The translations under genes were made by a program, and so were the position numbers. From Lignipirellula cremea (GTDB lineage Bacteria; Planctomycetota; Planctomycetia; Pirellulales; Pirellulaceae), in NCBI RefSeq assembly GCF_007751035.1, contig NZ_CP036433.1, positions 8,475,001 to 8,539,000 of the forward strand: a DNA stretch of 64,000 bases, in the 5' to 3' direction. Position 1 is the first letter of the stretch. Each line of letters begins with the position of its first letter. The notes beneath the pieces are model-generated. The model was not told where the DNA came from. It ran no database searches and was given only the letters and a program-made list of their open reading frames with translations. Positions 27,914 to 39,991 of the stretch are shown piece by piece.

Positions 27914-27943
27914 GCTAAACGCTAACAGCTAAACGCTAACAGC
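27914..27943. repeat. Perfect 14-base tandem duplication upstream of trpD
   Basis: The unit GCTAAACGCTAACA occurs at 27914-27927 and again at 27928-27941, followed by GC. It lies 13-40 bases before the trpD start codon, just upstream of the ribosome binding site AAAGGA. It may have arisen by slippage and could vary in copy number. No operator or attenuator role is evident. Confidence 0.85.
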
Positions 27944-27955
27944 GAAAGGAAAATC

Positions 27956-29002
27956 ATGACCAACGCAGGCCTGATGATCGAAATGCTGGGCCGGGTCAGC
28001 GGCGGGGAAGACCTGTCGACCGAACAGATGACCCTGGTGATCGATCTGATCATGCAGGGCGGCTGCCCCGATGTCCAGATTGGCCTGCTGCTGACCGCCT
28101 TGCACGCCAAAGGAGAAACGGTCGACGAAATCGCGGGCGCCGCGCTGGCGCTGCGCCAGCACATGACGCCCATCTCCAGCCAGCGGAGCAACCTGCTCGA
28201 TACGTGCGGCACAGGCGGGTCGGGCTGTGGGGCCTTTAACATCAGCACGGCTGCGGCCCTGGTGGCGGCCGCCGCCGGCGCGGCCGTCGCCAAACATGGC
28301 AACCGGAAGATCACCAGCAAGTCCGGTTCGGCCGACGTCCTCACAGAGCTGGGCGTCGAGATCAACGCCGATACGGCGACCGTCGAACGCTGCCTCGACG
28401 AACTGGGCGTCTGCTTCTGCTTCGCTCCGGCGCTGCACCCCTCCATGAAGCATGTGTCCGTCATTCGCCGGGAGCTGGGCTTCCCCACGATCTTCAATCT
28501 GCTGGGTCCGTTGTGCAACCCGGCCGGCGCTTCCCGGCAACTGCTGGGAGTCGGCAAGCCCGAACTGCGGAACACGCTGGCGGCCGCCCTGGCCAAACTG
28601 GGATCCGAACGGGCGGCGGTGGTCGCCGGCTCCGACGGGCTGGGGGAAGTCACGCTCAGCGGCCCGACCGACGTGACGGAAATTCGCCACGGCGTGCTGA
28701 CCGAAACCACCTGGACGCCGGCCGACTTTGGCCTGGAAAATGCTCCCCTGTCAGCCGTGCTGGCTGAGGGTCCGCAGCAGAGCGCCGCCATTATCCAAGC
28801 GGTGCTGACCGGCGAACGCGGGCCGCACCGGGATATCGTCGTGGCGAATGCCGCCGCGGCGTTATATGTGGCTGAGGTCGCGCCCGACCTGGCCGCCGGA
28901 GCCGAGCGCGCGGCTGCCGCGATTGACTCGGGAGCTGCCGCCGCCTGCCTGGAAAAACTTGCCCGAATCAGCCACGAAGGCGGCCGACCGGCTTCGACGT
29001 GA
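27956..29002 (+). CDS. trpD: Anthranilate phosphoribosyltransferase
   Basis: This 348-residue enzyme transfers phosphoribose from PRPP to anthranilate in tryptophan synthesis. The PRPP-binding GTGGSG motif (about 85-90) and KHGNRKITSKSGSADVL (about 118-134) are intact, as is the C-terminal LHPSMKHVSVIRRELGFPT region and the conserved NLLGPLCNP. Length is normal. AAAGGA precedes the ATG. It is not linked to trpBA (10698-12795), in line with the scattered biosynthetic genes of planctomycetes. The next gene downstream, on the same strand, is unrelated. Confidence 0.97.
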   Translation: MTNAGLMIEMLGRVSGGEDLSTEQMTLVIDLIMQGGCPDVQIGLLLTALHAKGETVDEIAGAALALRQHMTPISSQRSNLLDTCGTGGSGCGAFNISTAAALVAAAAGAAVAKHGNRKITSKSGSADVLTELGVEINADTATVERCLDELGVCFCFAPALHPSMKHVSVIRRELGFPTIFNLLGPLCNPAGASRQLLGVGKPELRNTLAAALAKLGSERAAVVAGSDGLGEVTLSGPTDVTEIRHGVLTETTWTPADFGLENAPLSAVLAEGPQQSAAIIQAVLTGERGPHRDIVVANAAAALYVAEVAPDLAAGAERAAAAIDSGAAAACLEKLARISHEGGRPAST

Positions 29003-29066
29003 CAGCTGCCTTGGCACTCCTTTTTCACTTCCGCGAATTTCGCGACGACTACTGCCTGGAATCTGT

Positions 29067-29741
29067 ATGACCCTCCGCCAACTGGGGATTTTCGCCAAAT
29101 ACTGGAAAGCCGGCCAGGTCAAAACGCGGCTGGCCAAAGGGGTCGGAAAAGCCGCCGCCAGCCAGCTGTATCGCTGTTTTGTCGAACGCCTGGCGGCCCG
29201 CTTCCAGAACACGGCCGATCGACGGGTGCTGTACTATTCTCCGCCGGAACGCCGGGAAGCGTTCGCCCTGCTGGCGGGGGCCGACTGGAAGATTGCGCCG
29301 CAGTCAGGCGATGATCTGGGCGAGCGGATGAAGGCCTACTTTGACGAGGCGTTCGCCGCCGGGGCGGAACAGGTCGTGCTGATCGGCTCGGATAGCCCTA
29401 CGCTGCCGATTGCCTATGTCGACGCGGCTTTCGAACAGCTCCATGAGCATCCCGTGGTGCTGGGCCCATCCGACGACGGCGGTTACTACCTGATTGGAGC
29501 CCGGGGAGCCACGCCGCCGATCTTTGACCAGATCGCTTGGAGCACGGCCGAGGTCTGGCCGCAAACGCTGCAGCACCTGGCGGCCGCGGGGATGACGTTC
29601 GGCGAAACGCCCGCCTATTACGATATCGACACCGTGGCCGATCTGCCGCGACTGCAGACCGATCTGGCAGGCGACAACCATCCCGGCGACCAGCACCTGC
29701 AGCGTCTGATCGCGGCCTCTCTTAACGGCGTCCAAGCCTGA
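29067..29741 (+). CDS. DUF2064/TIGR04282-type nucleotidyl- or glycosyltransferase-like protein
   Basis: This 224-residue protein matches the DUF2064 family. The N-terminal AGQVKTRLAKGVG (about 15-27) is the usual nucleotide-binding start of this fold. GSDSPTLP (about 110-117) and GPSDDGGYYLIG (about 140-151) are the acidic and glycine-rich segments. Family members have been linked to arsenosugar biosynthesis and to CofC-like nucleotidyl transfer, but the substrate is not settled. The ATG at 29067 is used; the frame extends upstream into trpD but has no conserved residues there. It follows trpD by 64 bases and may share its transcript. Confidence 0.8.
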   Translation: MTLRQLGIFAKYWKAGQVKTRLAKGVGKAAASQLYRCFVERLAARFQNTADRRVLYYSPPERREAFALLAGADWKIAPQSGDDLGERMKAYFDEAFAAGAEQVVLIGSDSPTLPIAYVDAAFEQLHEHPVVLGPSDDGGYYLIGARGATPPIFDQIAWSTAEVWPQTLQHLAAAGMTFGETPAYYDIDTVADLPRLQTDLAGDNHPGDQHLQRLIAASLNGVQA

Positions 29742-30549
29742 GGGGCCAATCTCTGGCGGCGGAAAAAGCGGCGTCGTTGGCTCGGCCAAAGGCAACGCTA
29801 CTGGCGCAGAGCGGAAGACGGCTTGCGTCTCCTCGCATCGCTTAGCAGAAGGGGAACGGCTCGCGACGGGCCACACATTGCTGGCGGACCGTCAAAGCGG
29901 CTTTGTCCGTTTCCGGCGGCAGCGGTCGGGAAACCTTCTGCGGCAGCGGACGGGAGACAGGACGGGCAGGCTTCTGTTTGCGGGCCAGAGCGTCGGGCGG
30001 AATGGCGGTAGAAGTAATCATGGGATTCTCCGAATAAATCGGCGTTGCAAGGCGGGGAAAGCGACGCGAACCGTGCAGCGTTCGTCGTCTCTTTTGTGCA
30101 GCGGGAAACCGGGCTCTTTGTTACAAGGGGAGCACCGATTCAGGGAGACCTATTGTGCGTGAAAACGATCCCGGCCGCCATACTGGATTTCCAGAAAACG
30201 GGCCGGCGACGGCCATGCCCCAGGGCGGGGAAAATCTCCCCCCAGAGCGTCCATCACAAGGCGACACAACAGGCTTGCTCTTCAAGACATGCGAAACGAT
30301 TTGCGGCTGGCGATCTTGTGTTGGTCGCCAACAGGTTAGGTGCCTTTCGCTTGGGGAGCGGACAAACTCTTTCGCAGGAAAAGCAGATTTCATGAACGAG
30401 TCGTTTACCAAGGGCGAGGGTAAACGTCTTTCGTTGGCAGGCGGGAAGGACGAAACCAAAGGATTGCCCTTATTCTTCTCCACTGTCGGGTAAAAGACAA
30501 CGATCGGCGCCGGCCTTTCTCCCGACGATGGAAGAGCGCCGGTGCTTTC
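29742..30549. other. Long spacer with one possible small gene
   Basis: This 808-base stretch has no gene of normal length. One minus-strand frame of 59 codons (29842-30021) is listed separately. The remainder (30022-30549) shows several overlapping short frames without ribosome binding sites or recognisable products, the longest being a plus-strand frame at 30155-30493 rich in Gly, Lys and Ser. It is AT-richer near 30050-30130. The spacer separates two oppositely transcribed genes, both of which end in it, so no promoter is expected there except for the small frame. Confidence 0.4.
29842..30021 (-). CDS. Possible small basic protein with SRPLP repeat
   Basis: This 59-codon frame begins MITSTAIPPDALARKQ and has GGAG about six bases before its ATG. 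The segment SRPLPQKVSRPLPPE contains SRPLP twice, followed by a basic, Cys-containing tail (RQQCVARREPFPFC). It has no signal peptide or membrane segment and no recognised family. It is annotated because of the ribosome binding site, the internal repeat and the absence of any other gene in 800 bases. It could be a chance frame. Confidence 0.4.
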   Translation of the reverse strand: MITSTAIPPDALARKQKPARPVSRPLPQKVSRPLPPETDKAALTVRQQCVARREPFPFC

Positions 30550-31923
30550 TCAAACTTCGATCGGCCCCTGGGTGCGGGCCTGATCGTAAAGGCGACGCCA
30601 GCGATCGCTGCCGTCGTTCTCTACCAGGCGGGATTCGGCGCCAGGCAGATAATAGCCGTAACGCTCCTCGTTGCCGGCCTGCAGCATGAAGTTAACCTTG
30701 CCGTTGCTGGCCGTCAGCATCCGTCGCCGACCGGGCCAGGTCGTTTCAATCAGGCGCGCGGGTTCGGGGCGCCGGGCCGGACGAACCACCTTCCGCCGAG
30801 CCAGTTCATCCCGATCAATCTCAATCCCCAGGCCCGGGGAATCGGGCACAGCGGCCAGCCCGTTCCGCAACAGGATCGGCTGCGCGAGCAGATCGTGTTC
30901 AAACAATTGATGGCAGTTCACCGCCGGCCAGACCGCCTGCCGCAGGGCTCCGCCAAAGTGCAGCGAAAAGGCGGCCGTAATGCCCGACCCGACCAGCTGC
31001 AGCCAGAACGGCATGTTCGTTTCGTCGCAGAACTGCCCCTCGCGCATGACCCGCGCGGCTCCGCCGCCCACCACAAAGCCGTCGCAGCAGCGCGTGCGGA
31101 TGACATCGAGCGGGCCCGGGTTGCCGTAGTGCATGGCGATCTGCACATCGGTCCCAGCCGTAATCCGGGCGTTGCCGGCCAGGTCGACCTGGGGGATCGG
31201 CGTTTCGTAAATGTCGACCTGCGGATGCTTCGCCAGCTCCTGCAGGATCGGCAGACCCCGTTCGGCGTCGCGCAGCGTGTCGTTGAAGTCCATGTCGATC
31301 TTGAACGACTCGGGCACCACCTGCACCGCCTGCCGCAACTGCTCAAACACGTCGAACCAGGGCCGGCCCTTCGTTTTGTAGGAGCGATAGCCGATGTTGT
31401 ACGCCCGGCGACATTCTTCGGCCATGTCGGCGGCCGACGTGTCGATATTCCACCAGGACAATGGCGTGCGGCTGTGAGCCTGAGGGCCCAGCAACGCATG
31501 GACTGGTACGCCGGCCGTACGTCCGACCGCGTCGAACAGGGCCATCTGCAGCCCGGCGCCAAGCGAGTCGTCCCACATCAGATCCACCGCGTTCCCGCCG
31601 ATCACCCGTCGGACCGAGGCTTCGCTGGGCACGCCCCAGGTATAGTACAGCAACGTCTCTCCGCTGCCCTGGCGACCACTGCGCAGGGTAACGTCGCAGA
31701 TTTCAACATACCGCCAATGCGGCAGTTCCCGGTCCATGTTGCGGCGGGGCGTCGGCCGGTACTCCAGCCTGGCCGTCGTCCGTTTCACGTCGACCACTTC
31801 AAAATGCTTGTCGGACAAAGCGGACCCTTCAGCCCGCAGCGACTGGCGGCTCCAGGCCGACAATCCGGCGACGGCGGTCGTCGCTAACGCATGCTGCAGA
31901 AACCGGCGTCGATGCGGAATCAT
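30550..31923 (-). CDS. Tat-exported enolase-superfamily (mandelate racemase-like) protein
   Basis: This 457-residue protein starts with a twin-arginine signal (HRRRFLQHALATTAVAGL, about 4-21), so it is probably exported folded. The enolase-superfamily barrel follows: SYKTKGRPWFD with the KxK motif, IDMDFNDT as first metal-ligand region, IYETPIPQVDL and AMHYGNPGPLDV as later acid and base regions. These enzymes abstract a proton next to a carboxylate with Mg2+ and include sugar-acid dehydratases and racemases. The substrate is unknown; a periplasmic sugar acid is a reasonable guess. The ATG at 31923 has AAAGGTG upstream. A longer frame exists to 32178 without conserved sequence. Confidence 0.85.
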   Translation of the reverse strand: MIPHRRRFLQHALATTAVAGLSAWSRQSLRAEGSALSDKHFEVVDVKRTTARLEYRPTPRRNMDRELPHWRYVEICDVTLRSGRQGSGETLLYYTWGVPSEASVRRVIGGNAVDLMWDDSLGAGLQMALFDAVGRTAGVPVHALLGPQAHSRTPLSWWNIDTSAADMAEECRRAYNIGYRSYKTKGRPWFDVFEQLRQAVQVVPESFKIDMDFNDTLRDAERGLPILQELAKHPQVDIYETPIPQVDLAGNARITAGTDVQIAMHYGNPGPLDVIRTRCCDGFVVGGGAARVMREGQFCDETNMPFWLQLVGSGITAAFSLHFGGALRQAVWPAVNCHQLFEHDLLAQPILLRNGLAAVPDSPGLGIEIDRDELARRKVVRPARRPEPARLIETTWPGRRRMLTASNGKVNFMLQAGNEERYGYYLPGAESRLVENDGSDRWRRLYDQARTQGPIEV

Positions 31924-32330
31924 GGAACACCTTTCGATCCAGGCGGAGCCAAAACAGGACGACCCGGCCGGATCGACTTCCCCCATTCTGATTGCCCCCC
32001 CAGGCTGCGCCAACCTTCCCTTTCCTCTCGTACAAAGAGCAAAGAAAAGGGATTCACCGCAGATCACGACAGTAGGGCAGGTTTTCAACTTGCCATCGCT
32101 GCCGACAAAAGACGATCCCCCAACTCCCGCGTCCAACAGGCGCTCCCCTGCCCTCTCCTTTTCCTCTGCGTTTCTCAACGCTCTCCGCGGTGAATCGTTT
32201 TTTTCTTTCTCCGGATTGTCCTTCGTTTCCCTGATTAACGGCTGATTTCAACACGTTCAAAATGCTAAGATGGTCGCGAGATCGCCCCCCCTGGCGACGC
32301 CCGCTTTGCCTTGAAAGGAGCTTTGCCCCG
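31924..32330. other. Divergent spacer with an inverted repeat
   Basis: This 407-base spacer separates the enolase-like gene (minus) from the dehydrogenase gene (plus) and should hold both promoters. It contains a perfect ten-base inverted repeat (GATTCACCGC at 32051-32060, GCGGTGAATC at 32187-32196), listed separately. The segment between is C- and T-rich, with CCTCTGCGTTTCTC near 32163-32176. No gene is supported. Confidence 0.5.
32051..32196. repeat. Repeat-like segment bounded by ten-base inverted repeats
   Basis: GATTCACCGC (32051-32060) and GCGGTGAATC (32187-32196) are perfect inverted copies bounding 146 bases. The inner part is pyrimidine-rich and includes CCTCTGCGTTTCTCAACGCT, of a type seen dispersed in many planctomycete and other bacterial genomes. 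Related short motifs occur at 45017-45040 (CTCTTTGCGTCTTCGCGCC) and 56081-56098 (CTCTCTGTGCTCTC). It could be a small non-autonomous element, but no target duplication was found. Confidence 0.4.
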
Positions 32331-33110
32331 ATGTCGATCCTGGACCGCTTTCGACTGGACGGACGCCGCGCTGTGATCACCGGCGGCACGCGCGGCCTGG
32401 GACTCGCCATGGCCCAGGCCCTGGGCGAAGCCGGCGCCGAACTGGTCGTCACCAGCCGTAACACCGAGAACCTGAAACAGGCCCACCAGCTGCTGTCCGC
32501 CTGCAGCCCCAAAGTGGAGGTCGTCCAGGCCGATCTGGCCACGCCCCAGGGAGCCGAGATCTTCTGCAGCTTCGTCCTGGAAAAGCTCAGCCCGATCGAT
32601 ATTCTGATTAACAACGTCGGCGGACGACGGATCAATCACCCGACCGAAGAGATGCCTCTGGATCAGTGGATGCAGATTGTCGACCTGAACCTGAACCAGG
32701 CGTTCGTCTGCACCAAAATGATCGGCGGCGCCATGCTCCCCCGCGGCTACGGCCGGGTGATCAATATCGCCTCCATCTCCGGGCTGGTCGCCGGCGGGCA
32801 GATGCGGGGCCGCAGCTACGAAACCTGCAAGGCCGGGCTGGCCATGTTCACCAAGGCCGTCGCCGCCGACTGGGCGCCGCACGGGGTGACCGTCAATGCG
32901 ATCGCCCCTGGCACCTTTTTGACCGACACCAACCGCCGCTGGTTCAAAGAACGTCCCGAGCTGAAAACCGATATCGAAAGCAGAACGCCGATGGGTCGCC
33001 TGGGCGAGCCGGAAGAAATCGCCGGCCTGGCGCTGTACCTGGCCAGCGACGCCTCCAGTTATACGACCGGCTCGCTGATGGTCGTCGACGGCGGCCGCAT
33101 CCTCTGGTAG
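32331..33110 (+). CDS. SDR-family oxidoreductase
   Basis: This 259-residue short-chain dehydrogenase has the nucleotide-binding TGGTRGLG (17-24), the structural NNVGG (94-98), and the catalytic set Ser in NIASIS (about 148-150), Tyr163 and Lys167 in SYETCK. The overall pattern and the C-terminal DASSYTTGSLMVVDGG resemble gluconate 5-dehydrogenases and 3-oxoacyl-ACP reductases. The arginine in the TGGTRGLG loop and ARG at position 43 suggest NADP(H), though this is only an inference. The substrate is unknown. It is divergent from the enolase-like gene, so a joint role in sugar-acid breakdown is possible but not shown. Confidence 0.9.
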   Translation: MSILDRFRLDGRRAVITGGTRGLGLAMAQALGEAGAELVVTSRNTENLKQAHQLLSACSPKVEVVQADLATPQGAEIFCSFVLEKLSPIDILINNVGGRRINHPTEEMPLDQWMQIVDLNLNQAFVCTKMIGGAMLPRGYGRVINIASISGLVAGGQMRGRSYETCKAGLAMFTKAVAADWAPHGVTVNAIAPGTFLTDTNRRWFKERPELKTDIESRTPMGRLGEPEEIAGLALYLASDASSYTTGSLMVVDGGRILW

Positions 33111-33197
33111 CGTGTCAGTCGCTTTTCAATCGGAAACGTGAAACGAATAACTGATCGATTCTCGTTCGTCGTTTCAAGCAAGGACAGACGCCGGATA

Positions 33198-33265
33198 GTC
33201 GCCTTTCACTCCGTGAAAGGACGCGTTCTTTTGTGGAGCAAAAGACGACTGACCGTCGACTTCCG
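33198..33265 (+). repeat. Short copy of the intergenic repeat upstream of recG
   Basis: Two blocks here recur near rpsL/hisA. GTCGCCTTTCACTCCGTG (33198-33215) matches 43144-43161 with two mismatches, and a 30-base block at 33236-33265 (GAGCAAAAGACGACTGACCG and onward) matches 43368-43397 with three mismatches. In the distant copy the two blocks are about 200 bases apart, so this copy looks internally deleted. It ends about 90 bases before recG. No open frame is involved. Confidence 0.6.
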
Positions 33266-33352
33266 TCAGTGAAGAGTTTCGCGGTCCGAGGTAAAGTCGA
33301 CGTCCGCCCCGGCTGCTTCCCGACCGGGCGGCTTCTTGCGTAGAATAATCGC

Positions 33353-36537
<3,185 letters not shown>

Positions 36538-36688
36538 TCACCCTTCCCATTTTACGCAGCGGGAGCGGCTTTCCTACACCCGGCGCCCATCAGCCGGGGC
36601 GAGGCCGCCTGCGCGGCCCTGGCGCTGCATAACATCCAAGAATCGGGCGGGAGTTGTGTTGGACCTGAAATCAATCGCTGAAACGGCC

Positions 36689-37357
36689 CTAAATGGCCAC
36701 GTATTCCAGTACGGCCGCAAAATGGCAGGCGCTGCCCGCGATCACCAGCAGATGCCAGATGGCGTGAAAGTGGTACTCGCGGCGATCCATAATGAGAAAG
36801 AAGACGCCAACCGTGTAGCAAACGCCGCCGGCGACAATCAGCGTCAGCGCTCCGGCCGGGGCGGTCGCAATAATGGAATTGATCGACATCGCCGGGATCC
36901 AGCCCAACGCCACATACAGCCAGATCGAGATGCCATCGATCCGATGGGAGAAAAAGATCTTCGACAGGAAGCCGCCGATCGCCACCATCCAGACCAGCGT
37001 CAACATCCAGAAGGATTCGCTATGGCCCAGAAAAGAGACCGACAACGGCGTATAACCGCCCGCGATCATCAGATAAATCAGCCCCTGGTCCCAGATCCGA
37101 AAAACCCGCTTCCAGTTGGGTTCCTGCACCCCATGGGACAAAGTCGAGGCGGCGTAAACCGCGTTCATGCTCAGACAGAAAGCCAGACAGGCAAGAATCT
37201 GGCGCATGTCGCCATGCGCAATGACCGACGGCATCAAGTAAGCCGTACCGACCAGGCTCAGAATGAGGCCCGTACCGTGGGTTGCTGTATTAACAAACTC
37301 TTCCGAGTTTTCCAGCAAGGGCGTTACGACAGGACTGCAATCAATTTCCTGACTCAT
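36689..37357 (-). CDS. Haemolysin III/PAQR-family membrane protein
   Basis: This 222-residue protein has seven probable membrane helices and the PAQR pattern: ATHGTGLILSLVGTAYL near the N-terminus, STLSHGVQE in the middle (with the conserved SxxSH-like His), WDQGLIYLMIAGGYTPL, and C-terminal EYHFHAIWHLLVIAGSACHF with the metal-binding His residues. PAQR proteins include eukaryotic hormone receptors and bacterial HlyIII proteins; bacterial members are thought to be metal-dependent membrane hydrolases involved in lipid homeostasis. The ATG at 37357 is preceded by GAGG; an ATG at 37381 in the same frame is possible. Confidence 0.9.
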   Translation of the reverse strand: MSQEIDCSPVVTPLLENSEEFVNTATHGTGLILSLVGTAYLMPSVIAHGDMRQILACLAFCLSMNAVYAASTLSHGVQEPNWKRVFRIWDQGLIYLMIAGGYTPLSVSFLGHSESFWMLTLVWMVAIGGFLSKIFFSHRIDGISIWLYVALGWIPAMSINSIIATAPAGALTLIVAGGVCYTVGVFFLIMDRREYHFHAIWHLLVIAGSACHFAAVLEYVAI

Positions 37358-37695
37358 GGCGTCCTCTGGCGGATCTGTCATCGACCAATCACCGACCCAC
37401 CATTCGCACAAAATTGTCGAGGCGGCAATAGCGATCTTACAGATTGGGTTTCGGACAATTGACCCACCGAAATTAAGCAGAAAACGGGTTTCCCACGCGC
37501 GATACGCACGTTCCACAAGCGTTACACCGATTGCGCCGTTCCCTTTACGAAGACAACCGCGATAAACGGAGCAATTTATTGTCCCAGAACCGACATTCGC
37601 ACGGAACCGCCCGCAAGCGTCTTTCCGGATCATGCGATTTCGTGAAAATAGGCAGAACGACCCATTTTACGCTTTCGCGATCCAAGGAGAAGGTT
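37358..37695. other. Divergent spacer, PAQR gene/ribH
   Basis: This 338-base spacer lies between the divergent PAQR and ribH genes and should contain both promoters. It is less GC-rich than the genes. An AAGGAG at 37684-37689 serves ribH. No FMN riboswitch-like conserved core was recognised. Short frames in it have no support. Confidence 0.4.
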
Positions 37696-38175
37696 GTGCC
37701 TTTAGAATACCAGGGCCAGTTGTCGTACCAGGGCGGACGGTTCGCCATTGTGGTTTCCCGCTATAACGACTCCATTACCGGCAAGCTCCTGGCCGGCGCC
37801 TGCGAGGAATTTCAGAAAAACGGCGTGCCCGACGACGCTCTGGACATCGCCCATGTGCCGGGCGCCTGGGAATTGCCGCTGATCGCCGACCGGCTGGCCG
37901 CCACCGGGGGGTACCAGGCAATTGTCTGCCTGGGGGCCGTGATCCGCGGGGAAACAACCCACGACGAACACATCAATCGCCAGGTAAGTTTGAGCCTGGG
38001 ACAGATTTCGCTGCACAGGAACCTCCCGGTCGTCTTCGGCGTGCTCACCTGTAACTCGCTGGAACAGGCCATTCACCGCAGCGGCGGCAATGTGGGGAAC
38101 AAAGGAGTCGAATCGGCCGCATGCGCCCTGGAAATGGCCAGCCTGGTGCAGCAGTTGCACGATTCAGCCAAATAA
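37696..38175 (+). CDS. ribH: 6,7-dimethyl-8-ribityllumazine synthase
   Basis: This 159-residue enzyme condenses 5-amino-6-ribitylaminouracil with dihydroxybutanone phosphate, the penultimate riboflavin step, and usually assembles into pentamers or 60-mers. The start is taken as GTG at 37696 because AAGGAG lies six bases upstream and the conserved RFAIVVSRYNDSITGKLLAGA follows; no ATG fits. Other signatures are VPGAWELPL, GAVIRGETTHDEHI with the catalytic His, and the C-terminal NVGNKGVESA. RibA/B and ribE are not nearby. Confidence 0.95.
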   Translation: MPLEYQGQLSYQGGRFAIVVSRYNDSITGKLLAGACEEFQKNGVPDDALDIAHVPGAWELPLIADRLAATGGYQAIVCLGAVIRGETTHDEHINRQVSLSLGQISLHRNLPVVFGVLTCNSLEQAIHRSGGNVGNKGVESAACALEMASLVQQLHDSAK

Positions 38176-38263
38176 AGAGACTTCCCTCGGCAGAAGCAGG
38201 AGCCCACCGGAGGAAACCCGCCTGGACCGGCCAGCAACGCGGGTCAGCAGGAGACAGGCCTGA

Positions 38264-39436
38264 TCAAACGAGGCTGTTCGGCTCGTGATCGTCTTTGACG
38301 GCGGCGATGGTGCTTTGCCGTTTGATATAGGTGCTTCGCTTCCGATCGTTCTTGACCCGCTCCCGCAAAATGGCAGAGAAGTCAAACTTGATCGCACGTC
38401 GCTGGGCATACGGCTCCAGCAGTCGGGCGACCTGCATCGCGCTGGCGATCCGGTGTTCAGGCCGTTTCGCCAGCATCTTATGGACGATCGACTCCACGCG
38501 AGGGGGGATATCCGGATTCAATTCGCGAACCCGTCGCGGCGTCAAACGACGATGCCCGTCCAGCTTTTGGGCGGTTGTTTCAAACGGAAACGGCGGCGTG
38601 CCCGTCAGCGCCTGGTAAAACGCGCACCCCAGACTGTAAATATCGGCCGTGTGGTCGATCTTGTAACTATCGTTCGCCTGCTCGGGCGAAATATAGTCGG
38701 GCGTGCCCATGCAGTCCTGGCCAAAGATCATGGCCATAGAAAACTCTTCGTCGTCGTCATCGAAATGCGCCAGTCCGAAGTCCAGGATTTTGACCTGGCC
38801 GCGATCCGTGATCAGCAGATTCGACGGTTTCACATCCCGATGCACCATTTGCTGCTGGTGCATGTGGTGCAGGCCAAGGGCCGTTTGCATCACCACATCG
38901 CAGGCATGCTCGGAATCCATCGGCCCGTTCATCTCCAGCCATTCCGACAACGTGACGCCGCGGACAAAGTCCATAACGACGTAATGGAGCTTGCCGGTAT
39001 GATCCTCCGTCGAGCAGATATCGCGTGTGCGTAATATATTGGGGTGGTTCAGCTTAAGGCCAATTTGCGCTTCAATCTGAAACCGCGCGACGATCCCCAT
39101 ATCGTGCCGGTGATGGTCCGACAACACCTTCAGGGCCACCTTCCAGCGGGAGTCCCGCTCGGTAGCCACATAAACTCGTCCCATACCGCCGGAACCCACG
39201 ATTTCTATCAGGCGATAATCGTCGATGAAGAATCGTTCGGGATTACGGGAAAGCAGCAACTCTGCCTGCAGTCGCGAAATCACCTTTTGCCGGATCAATA
39301 ACGCAGCAGCCGCCTTGGCGTCGGGAAATTTGTCAGGCTGGACCTTCTGCCGTAACTCGCTTATCCGATCAGGAGTAAGGAGCCCACTCTTTTTCAAACG
39401 AGCAAAGAGATAGTCAAGCGGCAGATCGTAATCCAT
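38264..39436 (-). CDS. Serine/threonine protein kinase
   Basis: This 390-residue Hanks-type kinase has an unusual N-terminal helical segment (about 1-72, including KAAAALLIRQKVISRLQAELLLSRN) before the kinase domain. The Gly loop is VGSGGMGRVYV (80-90), the ATP lysine is Lys103, the catalytic loop is HRDVKPSN (near 196), then DFGLAHF and GTPDYISPEQ. No membrane segment or extracytoplasmic sensor is seen, so it is cytoplasmic. Planctomycetes have many such kinases with N-terminal helical extensions. The ATG at 39436 is used; a GTG at 39469 in frame is possible, and neither has a good Shine-Dalgarno site. Confidence 0.93.
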   Translation of the reverse strand: MDYDLPLDYLFARLKKSGLLTPDRISELRQKVQPDKFPDAKAAAALLIRQKVISRLQAELLLSRNPERFFIDDYRLIEIVGSGGMGRVYVATERDSRWKVALKVLSDHHRHDMGIVARFQIEAQIGLKLNHPNILRTRDICSTEDHTGKLHYVVMDFVRGVTLSEWLEMNGPMDSEHACDVVMQTALGLHHMHQQQMVHRDVKPSNLLITDRGQVKILDFGLAHFDDDDEEFSMAMIFGQDCMGTPDYISPEQANDSYKIDHTADIYSLGCAFYQALTGTPPFPFETTAQKLDGHRRLTPRRVRELNPDIPPRVESIVHKMLAKRPEHRIASAMQVARLLEPYAQRRAIKFDFSAILRERVKNDRKRSTYIKRQSTIAAVKDDHEPNSLV

Positions 39437-39991
39437 GGCGACCCGGTTAAGAAGAGGAGAGGTTTTCACAAACCATCTGTAAGTATAACCACAGACAATA
39501 CGAAAAATCCACAGCGACCGTTTTGATTTTCAAGTCATTTCTCAGGAAAAACACTAATTTCCCCCTCAACAACCTCAAAAACGTCAGCGATACCCCCAGA
39601 AAACCTGCCAGGCTTTACCCAAGATTAACCAAACCATTACCCAGATAGCCGCCGACTGCCGCGAACCTGAACCCCTGCGACCATTTCCAGTGCATGGTCC
39701 GTCTCCTGGGATCGCCTCTCCCCTTCTGGGGGATCGCACCTTCCGACAGACATGTCAACCGCGCCTTCCATCATCGGACGCCGCCAGCCATTGCGTGAAA
39801 CAATCCGCCCGCCTGGGCCAAGTCCCTCGATCACGTATTCAACGATCACGATTCCAGGGCGAGCGCCACGACGAAGAGACCAGGGGGTAACATAACACCC
39901 ACAGAGATGCCGCGCTGACAAGGTCATGACCATGGCAGTCTGCTAGAGTTCGCTTGAGAACCTCCACAGCCAATCCTTGCGGCCCGCGAAG
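39437..39991. other. Spacer without a supported gene
   Basis: This 555-base spacer lies between the amidohydrolase stop codon and the kinase start, on the same strand. The part nearest the kinase (39470-39640) is AT-rich and probably carries the kinase promoter. A minus-strand frame at 39637-39933 (98 codons, beginning MVMTLSARHLCGCYV) has no ribosome binding site or recognisable product and is not accepted as a gene; it may be a decayed one. Confidence 0.4.

Noticed and set aside
30155-30493. Plus-strand 112-codon frame in the long spacer
   Set aside because: No ribosome binding site, no known motif, and composition unlike coding sequence nearby.
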